64,000 nucleotides of DNA from Cytospora piceicola (taxonomy: Eukaryota > Ascomycota > Sordariomycetes > Diaporthales > Cytosporaceae): positions 62,001 through 126,000 of the forward strand of contig JALQBC010000002.1 in assembly GCA_023375675.1 (NCBI GenBank), given 5' to 3'. The notes under the pieces are model-generated. The model made no database searches. It had not been told where the DNA came from and saw only the letters and a program-made list of their open reading frames with translations. The translations under genes and the position numbers were made by a program. The first letter of the stretch is position 1, and each line of letters starts with the position of its first letter. Below are positions 12,420 to 24,783 of this stretch, piece after piece.

Positions 12420-13024
12420 CTAATCCTCCTTCGGTGTTACGTCCGGGAAAGTATCTTGGAGGAAGTTCTTGGAGAACCTCAGACACTGCTGGTATGTTCT
12501 CTCGAATCCATCCAGAGCTCCGTACCAAGGGTCTTGGACGACCTCGGCCTTGCCCTCGCCCGAGTACTCGCCGAACAGCATCACCTTTGCTTTTGCATCG
12601 GGCTTGTTCTTGTGCATTCGCTGGAGGTCGGAGAGGTTGTTCCGGTCCATGGCGAAGATGTAGTCGAACGTGTCGAAGTCTTTGATGTGTACCTGCTCTT
12701 CGTTTCAGCGCTCGCTTTCCCTTATGATGCCCTTGTCATGTCATGTCATGTGCAAAGGCCTCTGCGGTTGATTGTCCCCACCTTGCGCCCTCTGTGTACG
12801 TAGTCTGTGATGCCGTGCTCCTCCAGCGTCGCCATGGTTCGGTCGTCAGGTCCCTCGCCAACGTGATAGGCACCGGTCCCGCATGAGTCGATCTTCTTAA
12901 TGCGGTCCTGGTATGGTTCCTGTTTTGCCAGCGACTGGAAAATTCCCTCTGCCATGGTCGACCGGCAAATGTTGCCTAGGCAGACAAACAGGACGGAAAC
13001 GGGTCTGGGTTGACGCTCAGGCAT
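12420..13024 (-). CDS. LTP1: Low-molecular-weight protein tyrosine phosphatase
   Basis: Two exons, 13024-12782 and 12692-12420, give 171 residues. The intron has a GTGGGG donor and CAG acceptor and leaves the frame intact. The N-terminus carries the signature VLFVCLGNICRS, with the catalytic cysteine and arginine of CX5R at residues 15 and 21. The acid loop is DPWYG (Asp135), where most relatives have DPYYG. SCGTG and the paired FAMDRNNL segment are also typical. The family hydrolyses phosphotyrosine in the cytosol with no metal. Length is normal (about 155-170). The ATG at 13024 is the first in frame. The intron contains a short GTCAT repeat. Confidence 0.94.
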
Positions 13025-15011
13025 CGTCGGTCGTTTGACAGGAGGGAGGGTATGTCGGTTCGGTTTTTCGGTTTCTAGGGAAGATTTTGAATATATTGGC
13101 AATAAGGTATGTCCCCGAGGTAGGCTAGAAAGTCAAGATCTTCAATGTTGTTGTCTTGATTCTTTCGAGAAAGACAAATTGTCGACTATGATGACTTATC
13201 GATCGGAAGCTGCGACTGCAAAGTGCTCGTTGCTTTGCCGTTCCCCACGATGACGAGATCAGAGCCCAAACTTGAACCCCTCCAACCCAAATTAAGCGGG
13301 GCTGTAGGGGCAGGCAATTTGCTGCCCTGCTGGAGATCGATTCAGCCCTTCCACCTAGCCATCCACCCCAGCGATCATTCCTTCTAGATCGTCCTATTAA
13401 TGACAGGCTGTCAAGAAATGCTTTTGTTTCCTCTTGGTCCTCTTGGATAGTGAATGGTTCCATTTGAGAAGACCCCTGGATAGGGGACATGTGAAGTCAG
13501 AACCAGTTCTGTTTTAGTGAAACATATTTCCCCCACATCGAAGCTCGAGATAGATGGTAGCTGAGGAACAACGCGTTCGCTCCTGTTGTTTCCTACCCTT
13601 GGGTACGAGAAGAACTAGCTTGATGCATAGCAGGTACTGTCCACGGGTCTGTATTTACCCGCCTAGACCTTGCAACAGACCCAGGTGCCTATAGGCACCT
13701 AGCTTTAGGCACCTAGGTACTTCAAGGAGTCAAGTGGTCTTCCAAGGTTATATCGCATCTCAAGTATGTACAATGATACCGCCACTTCTAGTGCTGCCCC
13801 CTTTCCCGGCTGAAGACGACCCAATCATGCTCGGAGTAGCTAAGTCGTATTGGGATCGTCCCAGGTGCCGAAGCTCTATTTCGCGAAGTCGCGAAGAACT
13901 CCAGTATTTGAGCGGTAGCCTCACTTGTAACGACTTACAGTGTACGATGTGCTAGTGATGTAATCTAATCCCGGAAAGGCCCTTTACAATTACCTAGGTA
14001 GCTTATGGGCATCCAGTACAAGCCGCTATTTAGCAAGAGTCTAGATGTCTCAAAAGGCACCTGGGATCGCCTATCCGCAGAGCTGGATTACTTCCGGACA
14101 AAGGACACCTGGGCATTGTGAGCATAACTTGTGGAACTTATACACAACAACCACAGCCCCTGCCGTATTTAGAGCTACGATGGTGGCTGGACTAACTTCT
14201 TGCATATAGCGAAATATTATGCAAACGGCCGTTCTCCGGAGCATACATGCCCCAGAGTACTTAAGTAGTCTTGAGACTTCAAGGTGCATTCGGACAGCGG
14301 CCATTACTTAGAGCCTTGGGAGGTGAAAGAAGACAAAGGAAAGCAATACGTAGCAGTGAATAATCATTTACATCGATACAAGCCTAAGCTCGCTATCCAC
14401 ACAAGCATAAAAGCCTTTACAAAAATCAGTGCCAGTACCACACAGGTCAGGGAGGATATATTACTGTTACCTGAGAGCAAACCGTCCCATACTTTGAAGT
14501 TTTTAGTTTAGCTGGGTACGTCAAAATTGGGAAACAAATAGTGTGTGCTCTTTGAATCAAATATGATACCAACATTCAAAAGCAAAGACAAAGGCTGCAG
14601 GGACAGCAAAATGGTTGAGCAGGAGCTAAAGGTCAAAAATAAAGCAGAACCGTACGCCTTGAAGATTATACATCGTATGTATGTTCCGGTACTGGTCCGA
14701 GCAACGTTTGAATACAGAGCAGCTCCTGGTTGATGCCGACTGGATGAAGCTGATAGAAATCTGTGGCATTGATAGACCGAGAGTGGCCAGGGATGGAAAA
14801 TAGGCATGGGCCAAACAGATTTGATAGATCTTGGCAGAGAACAATCGAGTCGACTGAACCTTACACGTACACGTGGAGCCCTTTGCTGTAGAATCCAAAA
14901 GATTATGGCCAAGGAGGGAAGTGGTTTCAAAAAGACTTCAGCCGATGTCTCAGTATATATCTTGTTGTTAGCCATTGCTAGAACCAGAAGTTTATTTATA
15001 GTAATTACCTG
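13025..15011. other. Intergenic region left of the giant element
   Basis: No gene is supported. The stretch has normal CpA/TpG content and is not RIP-mutated. It includes the promoter of the phosphatase gene, a nested set of AGGCACCTAGG-like palindromes (about 13683-13720) and moderately AT-rich sequence approaching the element boundary at 15012. Confidence 0.5.
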
Positions 15012-15044
15012 ATTTGTTCACTGATTTCGTATCGTACCCTCAAT
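15012..15044 (+). repeat. Left outer terminal inverted repeat, 33 bp
   Basis: Identical, 33 of 33, to the reverse complement of 57548-57580. It keeps CpA and TpG (for example TTCACTG) and so was spared by RIP, unlike the DNA just inside. The host sequence outside ends AATTACCTG. Confidence 0.92.
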
Positions 15045-15270
15045 TTTTTTAGCGTATTAAGAGATCTTAAGTAATGCCTAAGTCTATATATATGCCAGGC
15101 AGTAGTCGTGCCTTAGTCCGTATATATCGTAGGGCTTTATTAGTAGTTTAGGGTACGAAGTAAGGTTATTTAGAAACCTTAACCTTAGGAAAAGGGGTAG
15201 GGGCTAAGGGAGGGGGGTGTTTAAAACGTATAGGCCTTAACAGGGCGGAAGGGTATGTGTAGCCTATGCT
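15045..15270 (+). repeat. Left inner terminal inverted repeat, ~226 bp
   Basis: The reverse complement matches 55691-55920 with scattered mismatches, most of them C/T or G/A transitions expected from RIP. It includes a conserved AGCGTATTAAGAGATC block, a GGGGTAGGGG/GGGAGGGGGG-rich stretch and GTGTTTAAAAC. Together with the outer 33 bp it makes a TIR of about 260 bp. Confidence 0.88.
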
Positions 15271-15595
15271 AATTATAGTCTATCGGATTTAAATAAGATA
15301 TAATCTTTATCCTTACGTTTAAACTATTTACCTTTTATATCTGATCTATAGAACGAAAATGTAACCGTACTTTAAGCTTATTCTAAAAGATAATAACTAT
15401 ACGGATTATAGTAATACAGATTTCCGTTACGATACCCGTTAGCATTTTACTATAAGCTTTAAGGAGGGTACCGTAGATATAGACGGCGCGTTAGTAGTAT
15501 CCGCTTCTCCGAGTTCGGCTATACTATATATATTATTAATCGCTAGTATCGGAGATCTCTTATAAACGTTAGATAATACTCTTAACCGCGTATAA

Positions 15596-16960
15596 GTTTA
15601 CTACGGAATCGAAAAGTCGGACTATAGAGAAATACGTATAAAAATCGCCCTTTACTTCCTTAAGATCGACTAATAATACGGAGCTGAGATAATAGTACCT
15701 GACCTTGCTAACACGCTTAATATCGTATAGGACCGGCCGAATATATTAAAGAAGTAGGCGAAGAATAAGTTCGGTAGCGGTTAGTAGAAAACTTAAAAAG
15801 TAACAGAAACTATAGTCCGGATTATCGAGTCTTTTTTTACTTAGTATAGTAAAGTCGTTTTACTAACTGGTGAGATTTTATATATAGTATTACTAAGTTA
15901 ACGACGTTACCCGAACTTCTTTATTAGAAACTGCTTCGATCGGCTATTATCTGAAAAAATACAGAAGGCCGACCGGGAACGGTATACAGAATACAGACTT
16001 TTATAGACTTAATATAACTATATCCTTCCGGGACTGCTCTCTTACGGCCTTTTCCCGGATAATAAGATCTTTAACGTATATAGTATACGGCTTAGAGAGA
16101 TCTTAAGAAGCTATTAGGCTAACGGAAGAATTAAAAGGGAGCTCTTAAAAAGCTTTAAGATAAGAACGCGAGAAGTCGACGGCTATAGTTTACTGCTAAA
16201 GCCGTAGAGTATTCAGGTTTGTAGGTATAGAGTCTTATACTATATAGATATTATAGTAAGCTTTTAGCTAGGTATAAGAATAAATTTCTACTACCGATAA
16301 GTATCGCTAAATAAGTTATAGTAAGGTATTACGTAGGCCCGATTTAAAGGTCGTAAACGGGGTAGGCTTTTTATATAGACTAGGTATACGACTAGTAGAG
16401 ATATAAATATATAAACATAAAAGGCTAGCCTTACTACGAGTTCTTAAACACTAAGACGGTTTTTTTCGTCGTCCGGGCTAGCTTTACTCTCTTTACTCTA
16501 TAACGCTTTAAGCGGCGAAGGTAGGAACTACTTAGAAAGGGTTAGCTGCGGTATCTCTCTTAACTAATATAACTATATAGACCCGATCTTATCGAGTATA
16601 GAATTATCTTTAGCCTGCCCCGACCTTAATAATAACGGTATTTTAATAGCTTTTACGATAAGCTATACTATAATTATAAGCTTTTCTGATTACTGGGATT
16701 ACCGTACGGCCGGATAATCCCCTATATCGCTTAGCTACCTAGTTAGTTGTAAAACCCCTTTTAGTTAATTAATAGTATATAGTTAAGTAGTATAGGTAGA
16801 GATCCGAGCTTTATAGCGTTTCGGGTTAAATAGCTTAAAAGAGACCGGCGACCTTTAACTAAAAGGTTATAACTAACGATATAAAACGAAGATCCTCGAT
16901 AAAGCTTAAACTTAGGTTTAGCCTTTATTATAATATACTTTTTTAGCGAAAGCCTTCGAA
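15596..16960 (+). pseudogene. Decayed reading frame, unknown product
   Basis: Reading TAA/TAG as mutated Gln or Trp, one frame runs 15596-16300 (about 235 codons) and a second, shifted frame 16420-16960 (about 180 codons). Composition is protein-like, with mixed basic and hydrophobic segments. It is the first gene inside the left end, the position where a Starship would carry its captain recombinase and other elements often carry a transposase. I searched by eye for a tyrosine-recombinase R..H..R..Y pattern and saw none that was convincing. The shift could be an intron or an indel. Confidence 0.45.
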
Positions 16961-17806
16961 TAAGTACTAAAACTAAGGAAAGAACTAATATATATAAAGA
17001 TTTAATATAATAAATTAAACTCGTAGTTAGTATATAAGACAGAGCGTATATATAATATATAAAAGTATCGAGTAGCGATATAAGCTAGGTTACTATAATA
17101 GGTACTAAGGTTATATATATAATTAACTAATAAGTATATTAATATAAACTAGGTTATTATACCTGTATATTAATATAAAATTAGAAGACTTAGTTCTGTT
17201 CGGGATGCTTTAGCTTTACTAAAATAAATACTTAGGTAGATTATATAATAGAAATTCTTCTTCTATTAATATACCTACCTACTTATAAGCGTTTATATCC
17301 GGGAGTTTTCCGGATCTTATACGTTTATTAAAACCCTTTAAACTAACACCGGTTATATATAAATAGTAAGCATTAGCTAACCGTAAGTATAGAAGATCGG
17401 TTTGTGTTCTCGTTTATTAAGACTTAAGTCGATTTACTAGAGCTACGTTACGAATCTAAGAAATAGAGTAGTAATTTCGAATTTCTAGGTTATACGTTTA
17501 GCTTAACCTGAAGATTAATTCGCCGCCTTTTGTACTTATAGACGAAGTTTGCGATAAATATACTTCTACTAGCGGATTCGAGAGCCTTATTATCTTCGAG
17601 AGTAAGTATATCGGCGTAAAAGTTTAAATATCTTTTTTATAAAGCTAAGTTAGTATTTTAACAGGTATTACTAGCTAAACCCGAGGTACCGACTATATAA
17701 CTTTATACCTATACCCTTTATTACTCGTATTTAACGCCTCGAACCTTACTATATAAAAAAGCTATATAGCTGTAAAAGCCGGTAAGGACTAGTTTACGTT
17801 ATAAAT

Positions 17807-18480
17807 CGAACCTTTCGAAGAGAGATAGACGAATAATAAGGACGATAATAAACAGTAGGAGCTACAGAAGGTAACTATTAACCGAATAACGAGTATCGAG
17901 GAGTTTTACAGATCCGTTAGAATAAGGCCCGAAGATTAATTAAAAAAAATATATTAAAGTACCCGACGCTTCTTATAGCTAGGTATCGCTTATTCTGACT
18001 TTCTTAGCGAGTAGTTAAAGAGCTATCTTTATAGACTAAAGCGACCCTTCGAGTTAGTTTTTAATATAGCGGACTATATTCAGATACTAGAGAAAGTATA
18101 CGGCGTTAGAATTAGCGAGTAAGCGGCGTCGAATAATCCCGGGACTAATTCCTTAGTTAAACAGCTATAGATTACCCTTCTTTAAAAAGCACCCGACGAG
18201 AATTTAACTAAACAATCCCGGTCTTTAGTCGAAGAAGTTATTACGAAACCGCTATATAGCGAAGCTACGTTCGATAAAATAAAATTAACGTTAACTAAAG
18301 CTTAGTAAGACTAGTATACCGCCTAAAAGGCTAACGCCGAAGAGATAAAGTTACTTATATTTTAGTTAGACTAACTCTTTACCGAGAACTTATTTTAAGA
18401 TATTATAATTAAAAGTTTACAATCCGAACTTACTAGTAAGTATAGTAAACGCCGGACTTACTAGTAACTATATACCTTAC
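17807..18480 (+). pseudogene. Decayed frame, coiled-coil-like, upstream of kinesin
   Basis: A frame of about 225 codons with only TAA/TAG interruptions is rich in Glu, Lys, Leu and Gln and looks helical or coiled-coil. The string VRIRP near the middle resembles the first beta strand of kinesin motors, but the residues around it do not fit well and the spacing to the P-loop (over 650 bp) is too long without introns. It may be a separate gene or an upstream exon region of the kinesin gene. Confidence 0.4.
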
Positions 18481-18638
18481 TACGGAAAACGATTCGCGTA
18501 ATAGCTCGCGTGCGTTTGTTACCTTCGAGGAAATATATAATAAGTAGAAAGAGCTAGAGTATAAAGCTAAGATAGGGAGTGTTAAATATTTATATAAGGC
18601 AGCCCCGGGAATAAAGTAAAAGTTTTTAATTCGACCGA

Positions 18639-19850
18639 GTGTTTTAGCTTTAAAGTAATAATTATAAGGTTTTCGAAAAGACACTTTCGCTTATCCGCTT
18701 AACGGCTATAGAAGGCGCTTATTCCGTTATTATAGCTTATAGTACTTTATTAACAGGAAAGTCTTATACCTTTAAAAAGACCGATAAAACATTATCGCCG
18801 ATACTTAGTATTATTTATCTTATAAGCTTTAAGATCTTCGATATTATCTTACTAGAAAGTACTATTTATATTAGTTCTCTTTATCTATATAACAGCGAGG
18901 TTTAAGATCTTTTAGTGCCTTAGAAGTAAAGGAAATTAGACATCCCTTCGATATAGAAGGTATAGATCCCGAACTCTAAGAATAAGCGTGTCGGGATAGT
19001 ATAAAACCTTATCTTTTTATTCGACTTTATAGTAGTAAAAACAATTATATCGCTAACGCTTTTAAACCTGTAAAGCTCTCGTAGTTATTACTTTTTTATA
19101 GTTAAAGTCGTTATTAATATAAGGGATCCGAGTAATACTAGTTTAAGACTACTTATATTTATCGACCTTGTAAGAAACGAAAGCCCGAAAGAAAGCGGTA
19201 TTAAAAGTTAATAGTTTAAAGAGGCTAGATCGATTAACGGTAATCTATTTAGTCTTAGCGAGATAATTCGCTAGTTACGATATAATCGAACACCTAATAC
19301 TAAGCAGTTAAAGCTTACTTAGCTTGTCGCCGGTGTTATAGGCCTCGGTTTAAATATAGCTATTAAGAACGAGGTGTTTTTACTAACGACGATTAACCTA
19401 GCAGATAAGTATATCTTAAAGAGCTTACGCACTTTAAAGTTTACCGAAACGATATATAAGATTTAGTTTACGGCGGCTTATCTTAGTTACAGACGTTACT
19501 AATAAAACTATAAAGGTAGCAGGAATATCGACTACGACTAAAAGGGCGTAAAGATATCCTTAAGCGATATATAGTACCTTTTTACTAATATAAATCGATA
19601 ATCGGATAAGTCTTTATTTAGTTATATTCCTAGCTTTAGTAGTAACTACTTTAAATAACCTATATATAAGAGCTATTTAAAGATCCCCTTTATATATTAA
19701 TATTATTTATAAGCTAGCAATATTCTATAATATTCAACCGAGAAATCTTAATTATAAGGTAACAGAGTTTATAGTTATAGACCTCGCTATAACGTCCTAT
19801 ACGCTCGTTTACGAGTTACGCCGTCGACCTTTTTAATAGGTACTAAAGTT
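18639..19850 (+). pseudogene. RIP-inactivated kinesin-like motor protein
   Basis: One uninterrupted frame, apart from about a dozen TAA/TAG codons and no TGA, reads through a kinesin motor domain to 19463 and about 130 codons beyond. Landmarks in the right order: NNYKVFEKT; AY followed by a P-loop that reads TGKSYTF (about 18753-18773); LYNSEV preceding DLLVP, as in the YNE-x-x-DLL segment of kinesins; switch I SSRSYYFF (from 19074), where H has become Y as CAC to TAC would give; switch II FIDLVRNES (from 19158); NRTPNTKQLKLT, matching the PYRDSKLTRLL region; and LKFTETIYKI at the neck. Kinesins are ATP-driven microtubule motors. The first strands of the motor (about 40-60 residues) are not in this frame. 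Every stop is explained by C-to-T or G-to-A change. It is certainly non-functional here. Which kinesin subfamily it derives from cannot be told. Confidence 0.83.
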
Positions 19851-19879
19851 ATATATATCTACTGACCCGCGTTAAAGAA

Positions 19880-20530
19880 CGCTTTACTTAAGGTCTACTT
19901 ATTATAAAGCTAGACGGCCGAGGAAAGTAGCTATAGTCGTTCCCTATAGCGAGATCGCCTTACGAACGGCTTTATTAACTTTTAAGTTTTAATTATCTTT
20001 CTTATCTTATATAAGCTTTCCCGCGAATATACAGAGATAAAGCTGTTAGTATATATCGGATAAGGTAAATAAGGTAATCGGTACCGTACCTCGGGATATC
20101 GGGGTAAAAACGGCTCTAATATTATTATATATAGGTACTTCCTTAATAGTTATAACTAGCTATTACTCCTTCTCCTGTCTAAGCTAAAGCCTACGTTTTA
20201 CCTTACGTCTCTCCCGAGCCTTAATAGTATCCTTATCGGGATAACTAATGCTATTATAGTCTTTAACGTAGTATAACGAGCACTCGGGACTATCGGATAG
20301 GTTTAGCTAACGTAACATCTCCTTTTACGATTGCTTAACTACTACGGCTTTCGCTTTACGTCGGCGTTGTTACTTAGTATAGCGTCTCTTCTCGGCTTTC
20401 GTTTACGATAAGTTAGTCTTTTTACTAAACTAGATTCTTAGGTTCTTATCTTTACTCTTATTTTAAAGCCGTCTTTAGCCCCGCTAAGAGATAAGGACTA
20501 ATGTTTCGCTAATAAGTAGTGGTTATTTAT
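19880..20530 (+). pseudogene. Decayed reading frame, unknown
   Basis: Just downstream of the kinesin frame, a stretch of about 210 codons has protein-like composition, rich in Leu and Ser in its second half. A short VYIGQG string recalls GIY-YIG nucleases, but the rest of that domain is not visible, so I do not assign it. Confidence 0.3.
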
Positions 20531-20939
20531 TATAGTATTACTAGTTTATAACGACTATAGATTATAATTAGCGTAAATTAGGTAGTCTTATTAAAGAGCT
20601 TAAGTAGCGAAAATAGTACTAAAGTTAGGTAAAAACACTAGAACCTTATAGAATAATTTGTTAAGCTCTTTAAGAGATTGTATATACTATATATAATAGA
20701 TACTTATATAAAGCGGCTAAGTTAGTCTATATATTAACTAGTAACTTTTAGATCCGAGTCGCTAGCTAAAAAACTAATATATATATACAAGTCTATTAAC
20801 GCGGTAGCTAGTAGTACTAAACCTACTAACCTTACGTCGGTATCTTTTAAAAGGTATCTCGAATACTCGTTTTAATCACTTTTTTTACTTAGATAAAAAC
20901 AATATATAACGAAGTCTTACTGCCTATACTTATCCCGAC

Positions 20940-21290
20940 GTAATTAGACTTAAACATTATCCTTTTTTTATCTTTTTACCTTTATTTTTATAGCCGACGG
21001 TCGTTCGAGAGTATAGGTCTTTAGGCTTACTCTTAATTAACCTTAACGTAACAAGGCCGGTAGCTTTTAGTCCTTTATAAAGGTTACTCGCCTTTACGAT
21101 ACTATAATATCCGTAGGTAACTAAGACTCGAATAAACTCGCTACCTTTATCGAGGTAGGCGAGAAATACTTCGATTATAACTTTATAGAGATCTATAAGA
21201 TATTTTTTTTTCCTTACTACAGATAATGCTATCTTATCCTTAATATTATTCTTATACCCTCTATCTTTAGCACTATCCTTATTATAATAA
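20940..21290 (-). pseudogene. Decayed reading frame, lysine-rich, unknown
   Basis: About 110 codons on the minus strand read without any internal stop, which is remarkable in this RIP-mutated sequence. The product is Lys-rich and ends in a basic cluster (KNKGKKIKK) resembling a nuclear localisation signal. No family recognised. Confidence 0.4.
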
Positions 21291-21691
21291 CGCCGGATTA
21301 AAGTAATATCGAAGTATATAGTTAGGTTACTCGCTAGGCTGTTCTATCGATTCTATAATAGCGATTAGTAGATATAATAATAAATAAGGAATTATATTTT
21401 AACTATCTTTCTGTAGCTAAAACTAGCGAGATATCTGTAAATAAAAAGTACGATCTCGATATATAGCGCGTAACGTATAATCGACAGACCTTAAAGTAAG
21501 CTCTTCCTTTACCTACGTAAGGCGAGCACGACGAATTACAGCTTAAAGGCTATGATTTTATCCTTTAAGGTCTTAAAGACATTTCTCTAGATAAGGATAG
21601 CGCAGAAGAGGCGGTAGTTAAAGACTAGAAAAACTTTATAATAGTATTAAACGAATATTACCGTAAAGCTACCCCGGAGTAGGAAAACACT

Positions 21692-22820
21692 AATAATTTT
21701 CCTATTAACGATAAACTTATAGACTATAATATACTCGGTAATAACAGTACTTATAGTTACACGCCTAATAACGACGGGAAGGACTATAGCAATATCCTTA
21801 TAAAAGGCTCGGCTACTATAGTCGAGGATAATACTAGCGATAATCTAGATAATACGACTTACTATAATACCCTTTCCTATCCCGGTATAGAATACTACTA
21901 TACTAAAGACTCGTTTAAACACGTAGTTAAGATAATATTTAAATATACGATTCTTAAGTAGAAGAACTATCGGCTTACAGTCTTCGACTAATAAGGTTAT
22001 AAAGACTTCTACTAACTAATATTAAAACACGGGTTAAGTAAGACCGAGATTATAGATAAACCTACTATTTAAACTGTAAAAGAGCCTATTACGAATAAAG
22101 TTAATAAGTCTAACGCTCTTTAGCATTAGCTACGTTTAAGACTTAGCTCTACTAAGCTAATTAGGCCGTCTAGTTATAAGGCGGACTAGGAGAGAAGTAT
22201 CTCGAGAGCAGATATAACAGAGAATATTAAAGTATAGTCCGATAGACTATATACTTGAGAAGAGTTTAACGTAACTTCTAAACTTATTTATATATATATA
22301 AAGGCGAGAAATAGAAGACCTATACTAGTATTATATATTAAAGCACTAAGTTTAAACTATCCCGATATTAGTATAGCGAATAAGGATTAGGTTACTCGAC
22401 TACCTAGCGGTTAGCTAAAAGAGCTAAAGATTTTACTAAAGGATTAAGAAGCTAAAAGCGCTTTTAAGTTAGTAAGGAGTAGCTATACCGAAGCTCGTAC
22501 CGAAAAGCGAAGAGCGACCTTACCCTTTAATAATTACGGGAGAAGAAAGAAAGCCTGCGTACAGAATTATAGCAGCTTACCAGATAAAAATGCCCTGTTC
22601 TTTAATATTTACCCTAATCTAGATAATACTTTTAATTCCGAAAGAGAAAAAACTATAAATATTATTAAAACAGAGTAGCAGGCTAGAAGTTACCGGACTA
22701 AAGACGATGCCAGCTAATTATACGACGGACTATTAAAGATAGATATTAAAGTAAAGAAAAGTCACGCTACCCTACTTAAAATAGTTATTAGTGTTAGCGC
22801 TATAGCGCTACGATTTTAAA
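21692..22820 (+). pseudogene. Decayed reading frame, ~375 codons, unknown
   Basis: A single frame can be followed for about 1.1 kb. The N-terminal third is Asn/Asp/Thr/Tyr-rich, the rest mixed with basic clusters (RRKK near 22540). Stops are TAA/TAG, with one apparent TGA near 22255. No family recognised. Confidence 0.45.
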
Positions 22821-23039
22821 TCTAAGATAAAGTAGGATTTAGGTAATTATTAGTACTTACGCCTTTAGTAAGTTAACCTTAAAAGTTAATAATATATTCT
22901 TAAAGGACTACTAACTTTAAGCTTAGATATATATTTAATACTATTTACTAGACTTTTGTTTATTTCCTTTTTAAAGATAAAAAAGTCTCGCTTCCGGTCG
23001 TTTTTAATACTACTTAAAGAGAAATTGCTTTATATCTTT

Positions 23040-23400
23040 AATCTCTCGTATTAACACACTTATATTATAAACAAGAAGCTAATAATACGACCCCCCCCCC
23101 GGTATATTAATACGGCACCTATCCCCCGAAACTCTTAAAGTCTATACTATATATCGAGCTAAAGTATAACCTCTTTATTGCCTTTCTAAAACACCTTAAC
23201 TAGTCCGTTAATATAATAGAGATCGAAAGCGCCTTAAGCTCGCCCTCGAGCTTATTAAAAAGGTTTAAATATATAAAAGAATTTTACTAATATAAGTGTA
23301 TCGCATTTCTCCCTTTATAATAGGCTTTATAGAAATATTATATACGTAGCCTAACTTATCCGGAAGTTAAATTAAAGGATAGTCGAATAAATATTAGACT
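23040..23400 (+). pseudogene. Short decayed frame, unknown
   Basis: About 115 codons of protein-like sequence spanning a run of 10 C at 23091-23100 that reads as a Pro stretch. No family recognised and the extent is uncertain. Confidence 0.25.
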
Positions 23401-24783
23401 CCTGTCTAGTATATCGCGTATTCTACTAACTATTATTAGGCTTATAATGCTAACTCTGTTATAAATAGAGATTCTCCGGACGTAAAACTTCTGCCTACAT
23501 CTCTCTTTTTCTCCCTTAGTCTATACTATTTAACGCTATTAACGCTATTTTCTGTAGAAAAACGTAGACTAAGTATACTAATCGCGACGGAAGTCTTAAA
23601 AACACTTATCAGACAGCTAGTTATATTATAAAGGCCCTTTCGAAATAAACAGAATATAAGGGAGAATATAAATCCCGCGGGATGTATACCGCCGAATATC
23701 TTATTATTGCTATTACAGATATTATACGGTTAAAAACGCGAGCGAACGTTATAAGCGATACTCTTAATAAGCTACTAACCTCGTTTAAATATCTGTAACT
23801 TTAAAGCCTACCGTAGACGGCTAGCTATACGGCTCTAATACTTCGATTATAAGATATATAAGGGCTATAACCTATAGCTTACCTTTAACGAATCTAAACG
23901 TCCCCGTCGGCGCTCTTAATACTACACCCATTACTAATCGCTCGATAATACTAAGATCCGAAGAGCTTATTACAGTTATATACGTTATAGATCGATTATA
24001 TAAGACAGCCTACAGGTCTTTTATCTAAACTACTAGTAATATCCCCTATAGCCCTACGTCTTTTATCGAATATTCTACTCTAACTTTAACTCTGCGATAT
24101 CCCTCGCTTTATATAATCTACGACTTCTTACCTAATATGTTTATAAATCCCGGTTTATCTAACGTTTAGTCGGCCTATTTACGGTTAACTAGTATATTTA
24201 TTAGTCGAGTATTATAGCCGCTATACTAAGAACAGCTAAGGTATTGTAAAATTAAACGTTATAATTACCGGCGCTTATATTAAGGCAGCTTAAGAATTAA
24301 TCTAACTCTTACCTATCCTACTTTATAGTATAATAAGTACAGGTTTAACTAAGTAAAGCTTTAGTAGAATAGGTTAAATAAGTGAGTTTATTCGGCTTTT
24401 ATAGTAGATTAGAATATATAGTAATAGATGTATTTAATTAGTAACCCGAAGGGCCTTATTACGTAATTAAATCTCTCTCCCTTACGTAATCAGACTTTTA
24501 GATTTATCCCCCCTCTCGATAAACTAAAATATTAAGGAATTTTACGACAATTTCCACTTAACCTACTCTTACCTATCTTATAGGCTTTCTAATAGATTAA
24601 TTAATTATATAATAAGGCTTTAGTAGAATAGGAATATAATAGAATATATAGGCTAGAATTTATTTACCCCCGATATTATATAGGTTTAAGTAGGATTGTT
24701 TCCTAGCCTGTTTATATAAAGGTATGCTTTTATATAAGTACCTGTAAGGCGGGCGCGTCCTTTCTTATATACCTTTTTATATA
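23400..24783. other. Element interior, no frame I can defend
   Basis: AT-rich RIP-mutated sequence. Near 24360-24620 a 15-16 base segment (CTTTAGTAGAATAGG) occurs twice in direct orientation. This may be a spacer or promoter region ahead of the JmjC frame. Confidence 0.35.

Noticed and set aside
17807..18480. First strand of the kinesin motor suggested by VRIRP
   Set aside because: Surrounding residues and the distance to the P-loop do not fit a motor domain without assuming introns that I cannot support.
19880..20530. GIY-YIG nuclease suggested by a VYIGQG string
   Set aside because: Only the first motif is visible; the downstream Arg, Glu and Asn positions of the domain could not be found.
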